Under the pieces are notes generated by a model. It ran no database searches and had not been told where the DNA came from. It saw only the letters and a program-made list of their open reading frames with translations. A stretch of DNA of 64,000 bases from Lutjanus erythropterus (Eukaryota; Chordata; Actinopteri; Lutjaniformes; Lutjanidae), in the NCBI GenBank assembly GCA_020091685.1, contig CM034606.1:22336695-22400694 (forward strand), in the 5' to 3' direction. Below, in pieces: positions 40,491 to 54,345 of this stretch; position 1 is the first letter of the stretch, and every line of letters begins with the position of its first letter. Made by a program: the position numbers and the translations under genes.

Positions 40491-43400
40491 TGGCTTGTAG
40501 TCATTGCCTGGTGTTTGCTCAAAGCACATGTGTAGATACTAGCAGCTAGGAGAAGATTAGAAAAGAGTTTGTTGTGGATGAATGGGTCAAACACAAAACC
40601 CTTGTGTTGGAGACAGGGGTTTGTGTCCTGTGTGAAGCTAACTGTAATTGTTGACTTTTATGACTTAGTTTTAAAAATTATCTTCAGTGTTCAGTTGCAG
40701 TTTGGTTAGGTTTAGGTACCACAACTACTTGGTTAGGTTTAAGAACTGGGAATGGGCTTAGGAATGGTATTTTTTCGTTTCATTGCAGTATTTTTGGGGG
40801 CACTCTAATGCATAAATTTACACACTTTTAAATTAGACACCCAAATAAAATGGGAGACAGTAAATGTAGTGTGCTATATAGTACTCTAAATTGGGACACT
40901 GTCACACTACGGTTTTAGCATTTATTCCATTTTACTGTTTTGTTTTTAATGTTTTTTGCAGCACTATAGTTCAACTGTAGTTGATTTTTAAATGTGCTCT
41001 ATAAATAAATTTGTATTGGACTGGATTTTAATAATTGTGGTTCTCAGACACGGCTCCTAGTTCTAGTTTCTAATTGAGAGATGACATTCCTGTGGACAAT
41101 ACTGTCTGAACGGTTGTGCTTTCTCCTGCCGTTTGTTTGGTCTCTGCTGTGGTGGCTGGTGGCTGTTCTGTTGGCATCCCCATGACAACCACACCAGCAG
41201 TCTGTCAAATGCTATTATGTCAAACACTTCAACAATGTGTCCAGCACACCCTTAGCTAGCAAAGTGACACAAGTGTGTTTATGTGTGTGCATGTGTGTGT
41301 CTCAGTATTTCTGTGCTGGTCTGTGCATATGAGTGAGCAAACATTCACACACTTTAAAGAGTGCTGCTCAGTTGTTGTGGCGCTTGTAGCTACTTTAACA
41401 AAAGGGTAAAAAAAATCGACAACATTTCAATACCCTACTTTTATTTGGCAGCTATAATTACTGGTAAAGAAAACTTAAATCAATAATCAATTTTCTCTGT
41501 TATACAGTTGCATTGTTATACATTAAATGAGAGTAATTAGAGTTAACTCCATCTTGGTCAGCCACAACATTAAAATGCAGCCTACATCAGTACTAAATAC
41601 AATATTTTTTCCAAACTCATTTATATCAATCAAGGTAGACTAATTAACAATAACACTTCCTACATAATAAAGTACATCTCAACAGCACACAATCTACAGC
41701 CTCTCAACAAAAACAGAAAATTCTAATCTATGTGAAGGTAGGATTTTTTGCAGGACTGTGGTATTCGGGGCTGTTCAGATGTTGCGTCTAAAAATGTGGA
41801 AAACAACACAAATATTACTTTCATCTTTTTATCTGAAGGGGATGGGAGGGGCCATGCCGTGAGTATTGAATATCGGTTTTGAGTGCACGCCTTGTGTGTC
41901 TCCATTTATGTGAACGGCCGCTGACACTGCATTAGTTTTAACTGGTTGCACCTAATTAAATGGCAAGCAAGTTTATATATACAGTACATATACAATAAAA
42001 GATATATATACCATGGACCAAGCTTACTTTTATTATTTAACGAATATCTTAGCCAGACTAGAAAGCCATGTTTCATTGTCCTCTCTAGTTGAAAATGCCC
42101 AAGTTTGTTGCATCACAGCCACCTTTACTGATGGATGTGTCCAGCGGCGTGGTCTGTTGCCCTGTAATGACACCTAACAGTGATGCCACAGAGTTTTGAC
42201 CCAGCTGTGGGTACACTTGCACGTCACTGCATTAGCAGTGTGAGAATTAAAACCACATAAGGTCAGCACAAACAGGAATTTCAGCTGGCTGTTGGTTGCT
42301 CTTTAAGCTGCTAATACTAATGTAGCGTTCCTCATGAAGTGTTTTCTGCCTTTTACTGTGTGTATTGTGACTTTTTAAAGGATCAGATTACTTTGTCCAG
42401 TACTTATAATTAGAACATACTGTATATCAAATTGTCCATCTCTTCTCTGCTCAGCCTATAAATCAGTGACTGGACAGTGTTAACAGTGTTTCCCATCTCC
42501 CAATAAAGGCCCACCATAGATCTCCTCGACATGTATATTGGCAGCATTGCCTCTTCTTTCTTGCTGCCTGTGCTGGACAAAAGATAAAATTTGTTATCTA
42601 AGCTTGAGCAGAGTGGAAAACAGACAAGGTCAGGTTTAACAATGCATTAGGATATGGTGGGAAGGGTCTCTCATATTCCCTGCAACGGTCTGATTTGATT
42701 TGTCGATATTAGCCTCCCTTGCCTGTAATGTCAGCAGAGCCAAAGCCTGCTTTTTTATAAATGGAAGAGCTGGTAACAGAGCAAGTGAGAGAGGATATGT
42801 CAGGGTGAGGATGGATGCATATGATTTGAATCACCAGACTTGGACACGATTTGCTATTAATGAAGCTGTCCTGCATGAATGTTTGAATTGATGCAATAAA
42901 TTTGTTTCCAGTGGGCTTATTTGCTTCCCTATCCCCTAAATTCTCTAAATTGCTAGGTTGACAAGCATGTAACTCGTGTAGCTCTGTACATCCAACTGTA
43001 GTAGTGATAAAGTTTTAAAGCACACATGAAACACATGAGACCAGGACTGAATACAGCCTCCGAGACAAACCGAGGCTTGACAACAGGGAATACAGTAGAA
43101 AGGTAGGATTTAGCTTAGTTTAACTTAGCTGCATGGCTAACTGATCTCATGGCAGTTAGTGGTTAGCTATGTTAGCAACAGTAAAGCGATTGTTCCATCA
43201 GGAAACTTGCAAATGACATTGGCGCCACATTCCTTGTCGGTCTCATAGGTGGTCTGGTTCAGCTGTGTTCACTGGGGCGGTGCTAAGTTCTGTTGCCCGC
43301 TAACGGCGACAGTTAGCAGACACTCTGAGCCAAACACCCGAAGATACCCAACATATCATACTGATGCTAGAGTTAAACTGAGCTCACACTAATGGAGTTG

Positions 43401-45152
43401 CAAAATCTGGGTGCATCACACTCATAAGGAGAAACTTCACAGATTTTCTTCTCTCTGATCTCAAACATACACACACTACAAGATTTGAGGAGAGAGTATG
43501 ATCTCACGTGATCTCATGAGTTAAGTGATCTCACATTATTTCATGGTGAAGCACATGTAAACAATGGAGACAGATGTGAAACAAGTAGAGGTTAAACAAG
43601 TCTGGATGAGAAATGGTCACCATGGGCTGTCCATTCTTCAACAGTAGTATGCAAGCTAATGTTAGCCACAGATGTTTACTGTTGCATGGCAGCACCTCTC
43701 TTTCACTTCCATACTCACGTAATTATCCAGATTTTAATGTGTAAAAATCAGACATGTTTGAAAATGATTGGGCAATGAGTCTAGAAACAGTTAGTTAGCT
43801 TCATCTCTGCACCACTAAAGACTGATTGATGGGTGGATGCTGTGATCTTACTGGTTTAAATTGCTTTTTTTTTTTGCATATATTGTTATATAGATGTGCA
43901 GTATGACTGAAGATGTGATGTTAAACGGTTAAAAGGGCATTTTTAATTTAATCTCAACATTAATACTGCTGCTGTTAATTTAGTGAAGCACAGTAGCTTT
44001 CCATCCGTGTGTCTGAAGCATCAGCATGAGTAGTTTCCACCTGACGACGGTCTGAGTCACTCAACGAGTGACTGTCGTTTTGAAAGGTTCAACAAAGCCT
44101 ATCGTCCATCATCTTCATTGCTCCGTAGTTCAAGTGTCACTCGCGTTAAACAGTCTGCCCTTATCGGCTTATTGTCTATCCTGACTGTTGTGTCCTCTGA
44201 AGTGTGCGTGCGTACGTGTCCTGTCAGATACCCAGTCCTTGTCTTGTCTCTGTTCTGCAGACAGGAGAAGGCAGAAGAATGTCAGCCTGCCAGTATCCAG
44301 CTGCTTCTCTCTTATTGGTATTCGGGGCACACAGAGCCGTCCTGAGTGTCTGTTGCACGTGCCAAGGAGGAATGTGGGAAATGAGGGGATGGAGAGAGAG
44401 AGGAGGAGGAGATGAGTGAGGCCCCCTCCATCTCATGTTATGTGGACCTAAAAATAGTCAGCATCCTCCCTTCTTTTCTACTCCCAGTGCATCTCTGTTT
44501 CCATACGCAGCGTCCCTCCCTGGATCTCCTTGTCTGTTTTCCTCTCATCCTTGTCCTCTCTTCCTCCTTGTCTGTCTGTTTAGGCTAAGTAAACATGCTC
44601 TCTGGTGCCCAATGATAAGACTCCTCAAGTGTAATGCCAGACAGTTTGGACACCGCTAACAGGCTCGCCTTGATGAAGGATTAACTATAGGGGTGATTTC
44701 ATTTAACACTACAGTATTCCCATGGCCGGACTGCATGGTTTAAGCACCAAAAATAAAAGCATGATTATTAAATGCACGTAAGTACAAATCCCATTAGTGT
44801 CAACAACTGCTACTGATTGCAAATCACGAGTAAGTGCTTAAATCACAGTCTTTAATTGTGGTTTTATTGAATTATATGTAATTATCTGTGCGTGACTGAT
44901 CATCACGCGATAGCATGCTTTTTTTTTAAGGGGTGTGTACAAGCGTTAGCAATCAGATAAACTTTTCCACAATACATCTGAAAGTAATGCAGCTTTCTTC
45001 TTCCTTTATCTACTAATTTATGATAGCATGCTGTTTGAGTGATGAAATCATGGTAGGTGGGCAGGAGGGATATTGGCTTTCAGTGGATTATGTTCTAGCA
45101 CATGGCCAACCTTGGCTTAGTCATCGCGCCCACTGCCCGCCCACCAAGAAGA

Positions 45153-45191
45153 TGAGAGTGAGAGAGATAGAGAGTGAGAGTGAGAGAGAGG
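45153..45191. repeat. (GAGA)n purine microsatellite
   Basis: An imperfect GAGAGTGAGAGAGATAGAGA tract. Confidence 0.8.
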
Positions 45192-46597
45192 CCTTGCCCT
45201 AGGAACACTATCCCACCAGCAGCCAGGAACACCACATCATAGTAGATTTAGAAGTAGACAGAAAATCAGTGTCTAGCTAAAGGTAGAGACAGAAAAGTGA
45301 AGAAGGACCAGGCCCCAGGAGTGCTATTCCAACATGAAACGCAAACTGATAATGCAATAGTAAAGAGATTAATATGAACAATAAAGATAACAGCGAAAAC
45401 AGAAGTAATACAGGACAAATGAGTGTGTGAGTGAGAGTGGGATATGGTGCCTTAGGTCACTTGTATCAGAAAAAGCACAATATTACATTTGTTACTTAAC
45501 AGCAAATAAAAGTACAAGCAGTTTCATAGTAGATCTTTTCCCACACATAATCAGACTGTCAACACTTCTGTCCCAGTGGTTGCTGCTGCCTAATAACTCT
45601 GCTACCACTAATACTATTACTAGTATACCTACTGCTTACTGTTACTGCAACTGCAACAAAAAGGTCACTGATTTCAAAACAGAGAACTACATGTAATTAT
45701 AAAAAAAAACTACAACAACAAGATATAGGAGATTCCATAACTCTGTAAAAGAGAGTGGCTTTTTGATAATTTAATTTAAAGCAGTAGTGACTAATTTTTT
45801 GGCCACCTTGGGGCAGTATATTATCTGTAACTGTACAAAACATGTCATCAAACACTTAATTTACATATTCAGCGGATACAGAGCAATAATAAAATTTATT
45901 TGTTGCGTTTTTTATCCACCTGATGAATGTAAGTCCAATATTCACTCTCCCTATAAATAGTTGTTCCAGCTCCTGAGGGAAACATCTGGCTCTTTAGCTG
46001 CCTGATACTCCACTATTATACCTTTTCCTTTGGCACTTTCAACCGTACCTGCATGCATTGCATTTCCATTATAAATTATAAAGCACTGAACTGTGTCCAG
46101 TCACGCCTGAAATGGACTATCTTTGGAATGGGACCAAAGCGTGCCTGATCTGCCTTCAAGCGGGTTGCGGTCATATCTTGTCCGCTGTGGCCAACCTGTG
46201 ACGATCCCCCTCCATCCCTCTCAAACAAGCCTGTGCTGTGAGACTCAACTCATATCTGTTCAGGTGACCAGAGAGAAATTAAATGTATAGTTTAACATCT
46301 CCATTACAATGCGCCAAGTCAAACAGTCAAACCAAGCAGGTACATGTGTCTAGAAAAGGGGCTTATGTTCTCTAGCCAGTTGCTGATTAGTGCAGCTCTA
46401 ATGTGAATACAAGTGTATTGTCAGATGGATATGATTATTACAGAAGTATAGCACCATCCATCACAGAAAGTCAGAAATTGGAACTGCAGTCTGTTTGTCT
46501 TCAGTTGTTAGACACTAAACAAGCCTACTGCTTACAGTTCACAGTGGATAGAGAAACACATGCAAAACAGCACCAGCATTGTTTTACCATTTCTAAC

Positions 46598-46963
46598 AAA
46601 GGACCACTGTGTAGGATTTAGTGTCATCTAGCTTGCATATTGGAAACGTTTGTCTCACTCTCCTCTTCCAAGTGTATAGAAGAAATTATGGCGAGGAAAC
46701 TTGTTCAAAACGTGAAAGGTTCTAGAGCCAATGTTTGGGTTGTTTGTTCTAGACCACTGTAGAAACTCTGCAACATGGCAGCCTCTGAGGAAGATCCTAC
46801 TCTCTCTGTAGATATAAACAACTCATTCTGAGATAACAAAAACACAAATATTCTTCTTTTGAGGTTATTATACATGAATAAAAAGACTCCTATAAATATT
46901 ATATTCCATTGTACCATGTTCTGTCGATAAATCCCTGTAAATCTTACACACTGGGCCTTTAAG
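46598..46963. mobile_element. MITE with TGTGTAGGATTTA inverted ends
   Basis: The left end AAAGGACCACTGTGTAGGAT is matched in inverse by the right end ATCTTACACACTGGGCCTTT. The interior contains GCAACATGGCAGCCTCTGAG and no ORF. It is a familiar short teleost DNA element. A left-end fragment of the same family is at 2918-3030. Confidence 0.7.
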
Positions 46964-47848
46964 TATAAAAAAAAGAAGAAAAATCTTCTTTTTCAGAGCT
47001 ACGGTATTGTTCCAGTATACCATTCAGTATCCTGAAGTGTCTGATGTCATGCTGAAAGGTCTGTTACATCCTGTAAGAGTCATCTACAGCGATGGTAAAA
47101 ATTAAAAGTTAATATTTTGCAATGAAAAAGTCATCACATAGAGCCTTAATTTACACAGTAACATGAGACTATACTACAGTCGTTTGAGAATTGTATGATA
47201 CGTTAAAATGTGCTGTGGATGCATAAAGCATGAGATGGCAGAAACCTACTGGCTGGCAAATTTGGAACAAGAACTGCATTAACCGCAGCAATGTCAAACG
47301 AGGATAAATGCCAGTGTTTTTTTTTTTCACGGAGCAGGCATTGCTGGCTGACTACCTCTCATCCATGATTCAATGCTTGTCTCTTTCTCTCTAGTAGAGG
47401 GTTGTCCCTCGGGGAGGGAGATGTTGAGGAGTCGGGGGAAATATTGAACATCCTTCTGCAGCCATACGCCAGGGACGATGATTCTCTGGGGATGTGAGGA
47501 GGAAGGAGGCCGCGTGTTCTAAAAAGCTGTAGAAGTTGATGAAAATACTGTGAAGGAGGAGGGCACTGTGTGGATGCAAGTATCTGTTGGCAGCCATCTG
47601 GAAAGCATTCTAAATGAAATAGTGATAATACCATCTGTCCATCAAAACAGATGACAATGCTGCAACTGCTGCTGCTGCTGTCGTGCACGGGAATGCTTTA
47701 CCAATGAGTTTTGATTATTACACTTACAGCAAGGGAATGGTGGAGAAGATGATGCACTACTGATCAAGTATGTAGTGGATTACAAAAAGGTTTTTAATGA
47801 TGTTGGAGATGTAAAGGCAGATAGGATATATACAGAAAAATACCTAGT

Positions 47849-49554
47849 TAGAGGAGACTGGGGGCAACTGTTACATGTTTTACACTTTCCTTTATAACTC
47901 AAAGACTGCTTGAAATATACTCGTCATACTATGTATGTGCACTATACTACTACTACTATATTTTAACTATTAAGGACAAGACTATAAAAAGACTTAACAC
48001 TGATTAAATAAGTCATATTAACCCACTCTATCTCAGTTGACACTTAGCTGCGCACCACCCTCCTCAGTAACTGTTGCTACACCTGCCAAAGTTTCCATTC
48101 TCGCACTGCATTTATGCAGTTTATGGTGATAACGGTAGCAGATTCAACATTGAAAACTGGGAGTGATTGTAGAGACACGAGGTCTATGATTCCTTAGGGA
48201 TGTAAACAAAAGCAGCCTCTCATTTCTAGCTTATGACAGTGGATTTTGTTGGGTAAAATAATGACTCAGACAGATTTCATAAGTGTAGCTGTGAGTAACT
48301 GCTAACTCCATTTGAGTCGGCTGAAAAGTCTCCAGCTGATGTTTTAATGTTTCTATCTGAGACATTTTAAAACAAGAACCCTGTGTTTATGTGTTCATGT
48401 GAAGTCACCTGACAGCTGCATACATGATATAACATTAAGGCTAAAAGACTGAGGCTAAAGCTAGCTAACACTGGTCGAATGGTGAAATACAGCAGGTACA
48501 TCTATATGATAGATGACAAAAATACACTCATTAATGTGGGAAAAGAAGTGCAGCAATTTGATTTGATTAGTGCAGCAGACTCACTTAGCCAGACTGCGAT
48601 TGCAGAAGACATTTGGGATGCAAGCTAAGCTAACCAGCTTTGACCTGAGACAGTGAGTTAAAAATGAGACGCATCATTGTTTTCCACTTTGATTCTGCAC
48701 CAGCCCACATCCTCCTCCTCAAACCCCCTCATAATAAATGCTGATGCAGTAGTATCTAACAAGTTTGGCTGGATGTAAAGTTGCTGCAGCTAGTAAGCTA
48801 GTTTTAGTTAGCCAGAAACGCTAACATTTGCAGCTTATGTTAGAGCAGATGAAGACAGAGTTTGATCCGTTCACCACACGTGGTCTTGTGTTTGTGTTTT
48901 GAGAGATGACAAAAAAGATGCCACCGTACAAACTCAGGAAATGAAAGGACAGTTGCTGTTTGGAGGTGGGGCTTAGCGAAGGTTCAATTAAAAGCACACC
49001 TCAAAGTAATCACATTATCACAAAATGTTACTTAAAATTATTGTATGGTTATTGTGTAATTCTGTTAGGCGTTCAAAGCAATATTTCTACTATTAGGCAA
49101 CAATTCAAGTGGTAACTAGAATTTAGTAATTTTATATTTAAATTTTGAAACAGAAAACACAGAAACGTATGTCAGCACACAAAAACGAGGTGCTTACATT
49201 AGACCGTGTGGCTTGTGGGCAATTGTAACTCACTGTTGCAGTTGCCCTAGTCTTGCAGTCATGATAAAATCTTGTATGCTAGCTATTAGCATGTTGTTCA
49301 TGTTGTTTTCAATAAGCTTGAGATAAAATTGATGTAACTTTAAATTCTAAACTTAAGATGGCAGAAGAAAAATACTGCACATCCAAAATGTAAGTTTTGT
49401 TCCTCACATCAAGTTTTTGATGAAATGATCCTGCACCTGTTCCACAGGCAGAGTGAGAATCCTACTCAGCATGTGCAGAGTAAACTCATATACTCATAAA
49501 CTTGTTTTTGATTAGAGTAGTTGAGTGTGTTACAATTGCCCCCAGTCTCCCCTA
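47849..49554. mobile_element. 1.7-kb non-autonomous element with GAGACTGGGGGCAA TIRs
   Basis: The left end GAGGAGACTGGGGGCAACTG at 47851 is matched in inverse by the right end CAATTGCCCCCAGTCTCCCC at 49534-49552. TIRs are about 21-26 bp. The interior is AT-rich, has AGCTAGCTAACA blocks and no substantial ORF, so no transposase. A target duplication was not evident. The ends resemble a dispersed fish element beginning AGGGGAGACTGGGGGCA. Confidence 0.6.
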
Positions 49555-51389
49555 CTTCAGCTTCTTGGAAAGACAACATCGAGAAAGTAAATACAGTATA
49601 ATCTAGCAAATATTGCTAATTATTAGCCTGCCAAAAACATGCAGATTCTCACTTTGCCCAGTGTGGTCTGGCATGGATGAATTAGCTTGAGACAGACATC
49701 AAAAAGGCAGTACAACAGACAGTTTTATGTTTCAGTCGGACATAAACATTAATCTTTCCTACATCTGATTAGACAAAGGCACCATTCACTGGGATGTGAT
49801 TGGTCTGTGTTTCTGATTTTCAACCTAGAAATATACCAACTATCCACTGACATTAGTGGCAGAGTAAAAGAAGAAGTACATCATACTCACTTTATATCTT
49901 CAGCAGCATGTTTAAATGATTGTTTGTGAGGTAGGGAGATTCACACGACCGTCTGAGACCTATCATTAAATAATGTTTGTTACATCTGAAACCTTGTAGC
50001 AAAAATGGAGCTTAAAAGACGTTGTCTATTAAAAGAAAGCAGCATAAGTACCGCCAATGGCATGAGAGATGAGTTATGGATTTCAGACTAAAGGTGTCAG
50101 TATTCTCAAAATTAACTACCTCATACAACGTGCCATCCAACCACATCTGAAGATAACGTGTCTGAAGTGTTTATAGCTTTTGCGAATGGCCACACTCAAA
50201 GGCCAGGTGTTGTATGGAGGGACGAGATGCACCGAAACATACAAATGCTCACTTTCAGACTGTTGTTTCTTCAATGCATTTTTGATGTTGCGCTCCGTTG
50301 CACTCAAAAAAGGTGACAAGAGGTAATTGCGTGAAAAAATGAAAGGAGAGCTTGAAAGAGAAGTTGAAACACTGGATACTTACTCATCTCTGCACACCTG
50401 GAAATTTGCTGTGTGAAGTAGGTGTGCTTTGGGGATTGTCAGCTTCAGGAAAGACTTTTAGAAATTGTGAGAGAGGAAGAAGCACTTTGCTTGAAACATA
50501 CCGACACCTTTATGAGTCTGATGATCATCTCTGGCAAGTCTCACACTACTTCTGGTAATAATTTCAGTACATTATACATTACATGTGACTGATTTATAAT
50601 ATGTGTTCACTTTACACCTGTCACAGATATGATTGATATTGTTGATATTATTCTCTTCTGCAGACTTGAACAGGCTAAATTTGTGCACTTAAATTAATTT
50701 AGGTTTCATTCAATCATGGGACTCTAAATATTTTTTAACTCCATTCTTCACATTTAGCTTTATTAAATGCTGAAAAGCAACATAGAGAAAGTGGACAACA
50801 CACAAACAACTAGCATATGAGCCTATTGGTTTGCTGTACTAAAGCTCCCTGTTGTTGTTACAAGATACAAGATCAGTTTGTTTATTATTATACAACAGGG
50901 TTGCATATCGAGTCCCCTCTCTGCTACTCATAAAGACAAGATATAAATTATATTCAGTAGATTGATTGAAGAGATTAAAATTTTAAAAATTGTGAAGAAA
51001 TTATGAAATGCTTATGAAATGTTTCTCTTATATATGTGCACACAGTCCTGCTAATGGTCTCTCACTTCTCCACTGATCTACAGGTGGTGGCAACACAGCA
51101 GGATAAGCTACAATACACTGACAAAGACAGGGAAATAAAGTAAACATGGATAAAAAGTGCTGGATTTAAAATAGTTAAATAATCTTTGCAAATGTTTTAT
51201 GAGGAAATGAATGCATTCAACACATTTTTTCAGACAAGGATGCAAACAGTGTCTTTTGGTGAGTAACACTGAATGTAAACACAACTTTGTTGTTGTTTAC
51301 AAGAAAACCCCATCATGTGCCTTTGACAGCACAGAACAATCTACATTACTGTTTGATTCATGCAGATTTTATTTAGTTCAATAATTTAG

Positions 51390-52065
51390 ACTGGGTTGCA
51401 TCAACAAAGATTAATTTAAACTAAGATTACTTTTAATCAGAGTTTAGCAAAATGTGGTTTAAAATCAGTAAATCCAGATTTAAAATTAAGCAGAGCTCTG
51501 ATGCACAATTAAAAACTAACCTCCATTTAATAAATCCAAGTTTATGGATGTAAACCAAAATTAAGTAGAGATGGAGATGCTTGCCTACCCAAATTAAAAT
51601 AAATAAAGTCTAGTGCTTTCAGGACCTAGTAAGAATAAAAGTGGCAGGAAAAGTGTTAATTTTCAGCAACTTTGTATCCCTTAATGATATGTTACAGCAT
51701 TTGCTAGTTAGCTAAAAAGTTAGTCAGCCTACTTAGCCTATTCATGATGGCTTGGCAGAGATGCTCTAATTTTGTCTTCTTTCAGAAAAACTTGTTGGCC
51801 AAATTAGAGAAATTTGGCAAAATAATAAAAACATTAAAAATGGAGAACAGCTCAGCAAGCAAAAATACGCCGCCTTAAACCTCCTTGGAGATTTAGGGTT
51901 GGGGTTTAAAATTTTGGTGTAACAGAATTCTTTTTATCTTGGTTTAAAGTAAAAAACTAAACTGAAGTTTAAAGAGAAGTTAAAATGTAATATTTCTTAA
52001 TGTTACGCTTATTTCAAAGTTTGGTGCAACATAATTTAAAGTTAAACCATGATTTAGTTTAAAAA
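51390..52065. mobile_element. candidate short DNA element with TTTAAACTAA inverted ends
   Basis: The left part, GTTGCATCAACAAAGATTAA then TTTAAACTAAGATTA, resembles the inverse of the right part, TCAAAGTTTGGTGCAAC followed by CCATGATTTAGTTTAAA. The repeats GTTTAAA and GATTTAAA recur inside. The boundaries are uncertain. Confidence 0.4.
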
Positions 52066-54149
52066 TTACTTTTGCTTAATTTATTATTTGTATAATTCTC
52101 CTTTCAGACAAACATAGTGTGTATAAGAACAAAGATACTATACTTAAGCAGCACACAGAAAACAACACAGCAACATGCCACTCAGGTAACCTGAAGTCAA
52201 TAACACCACACAGGGAATCAAAGATCTTCTTGTTTGCTTGCAAACATCAGTCTCCCTTTCATCCATTAGCAAATCAGACCAAATCAGATCAAGCCATTAA
52301 AAGGCTCTCACTCACACCTCGAGGAGCATTTCAAATCTGAGGAGGCATCATGGTTGACAACATCCATTTGTAATCATCCAAATAAACCAAAGTCGGTAGT
52401 AGGAGAGCCATCTGTCCTTCACTGTCCATCAGAGCTGGCGTATTATAATACCGCTGCTGCTGCGAGCAAGAGTGTTTCACAGCGGCATCAGGTTTTTCTT
52501 ATCACAGTCCTCCATTATGGAAATAATGGACAAAGCAGCACCAACTGGTACATTATAAAACACATTAATGATATTAGGTGTGAGAAGGGAGAGGAGGCAT
52601 TGAGGAGGAATAATTATCATCTAAAAAATTCATAGATCTTTGCAGTTTGTTGGAAAGATGAAGACACGAGCTGCAAATGGCAAAGAAGCCTCCTCAAGTT
52701 TCTTCATAGAGAACCTTCTAGGATGAGATGTTATCGCAAACAACACGAAATGAAGAATAAAGACGAGAGAGGGAACAAATGTGCAGAGTGAGAGAACATC
52801 CTGAAGTGTGAAACAGTGAAGTGACATCCCCAGAAACAGATGCTTCATTTGACTGATGGCTCAATGGTGCCTGATTGTGTACACAGAGGCAGAAGTGTAT
52901 TGATGAATGCCACCGAAAACAAGATGTTGCAAGAAAGCCAACCAAACTGCAGATGTTGTTAAATGGTTAATCACTGGTTTGCAGAGTCTGCCTCACAGCA
53001 TATAGAAATAAAGCTTCAGTTTGGATGGAGTAATTGCCTACACTCCAGGCAGTGCTGTCACCTGGGCATCTGTTCTTCATGTTCTATGAGCCTTGCCTGC
53101 TGTGAAACAGACTGTTGTCCGTTCTCCATCTGAGAGCCGCGGCATATGAGAACTGAAGGGTTGGATGAATACATGTAAGCGAGAAAGACAATGCAAATGC
53201 AAAATAGGCAGCCACACAAAGTACAAAGAAAGAAACTCAAGACGGGGGAAGAGAAATTCATTTAGAATAGGATGGATTATAAATCAGAGTAGGTCATGTA
53301 AGATTAAAGGTGAGCAAAGCAAACAGAGCGTGACCATCTGTTGCCAGGGCTAAGAGAAGGCTCTGAGCTTTTCTCTCATTACATATTAAGAGTCTTTTCC
53401 ACTATACAGCCCTGAATTCTTTATGCTTAACATACTTTAGTCCCTCTGGGTTCTGGTTGAAACAATTATTTTATTGATAGCAGGGGTGTTTGTAGAGGCG
53501 GGGCCTGCGGTGGCCAGTGCCAAATCTGATTGGTCATCCCAGGTGCCCCCCCTGTAGCCTATCTGCCCAGTGAGAAGTGGGGCCTCAGTTAGAAAGCAAC
53601 TGTTTCGCAAATATTTTGAATATTCATTTTTTTTTTCAGCCTGCTTTTAATTTTGTACAAAGTTAATGTCGTTTTACATTTTTCATTCATTAACACAGGG
53701 TTGTATAATGAAATGTTAGTTGTAGAAGAAAAATCATACACAAAAACTATATTCTGCAAATGGGTGCATAAATAATAAATCATAAAAAATTAAAAATTTA
53801 AAAACTATTTTTTTATGGCGTAATTTAGCAGTCTCACAGCCTGAGGGAAGAGGAGTAATTTCTGTCTTAAGACTTAAAAAAATAAGTAAGGAAGATGTAT
53901 TTTGCATTTATATGGAGCTACTCAGTTGTGTTGTGATTGGTAGGACTGTTAATTTTTTTAAATAAAAATTCTAAACAGCAATGTAAAAAACTGCAAGATC
54001 CTGCAATGTTAGTTATTAACGTGAATATCAGATATTATAAATTAATGCTGTTATGATATGTGCATGTAAGTGTGCACATAATTAATGCAACCCTGCATAA
54101 GTCAGTGCCCCACCTGGGCCACTCCAGTCAAAAACTCCTGACACATCTC

Positions 54150-54345
54150 TGATCAATAGGAAACTGATTACCAACTACTACTGATCCATTCATGGTTCAA
54201 GTTATTTTCCAAGCAAAAATAACAAATATTTTTACTTTCTCTGTTAATATATCAGTGAACATTTTGTAGACCCAGGAACGAGACACACAGTCTCATAGAC
54301 CAAACAACTCAGCGATTAATGGAGAAAGTAATATGATAAAAATTA
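54150..54345. repeat. fragment of AT-rich hAT-like MITE
   Basis: The segment with GATTACCAACTACTACTGAT, CAAGCAAAAATAACAAATAT and AACAACTCAGCGATTAATGG is a diverged piece of the same superfamily as 15760 and 19009. Confidence 0.35.

Noticed and set aside
44118-44419. Three overlapping plus-strand ORFs near 44.2 kb, with an exon-like TTCTGCAG before 44261
   Set aside because: The acceptor-like site is not followed by RGS7-like sequence, and no frame has a recognisable domain or a good donor in phase.
46080-46265. Possible LINE tail with AGACTCAACTCATATCTGTTCAGG (a R-L-N-S-Y-L-F-R like reading)
   Set aside because: The match is eight residues long and needs frameshifts; too weak to call.
47359-47688. 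109-residue minus-strand ORF with serine- and proline-rich parts
   Set aside because: No domain, composition explained by CTG/CAG-rich low complexity, and no splice context.
53480-54150. Possible element between CAGGGGTGTTTGTAGAGGCG and CCACTCCAGTCAAAAACTCC
   Set aside because: The ends are only weakly inverted and the interior shows no symmetry, so an element could not be supported.
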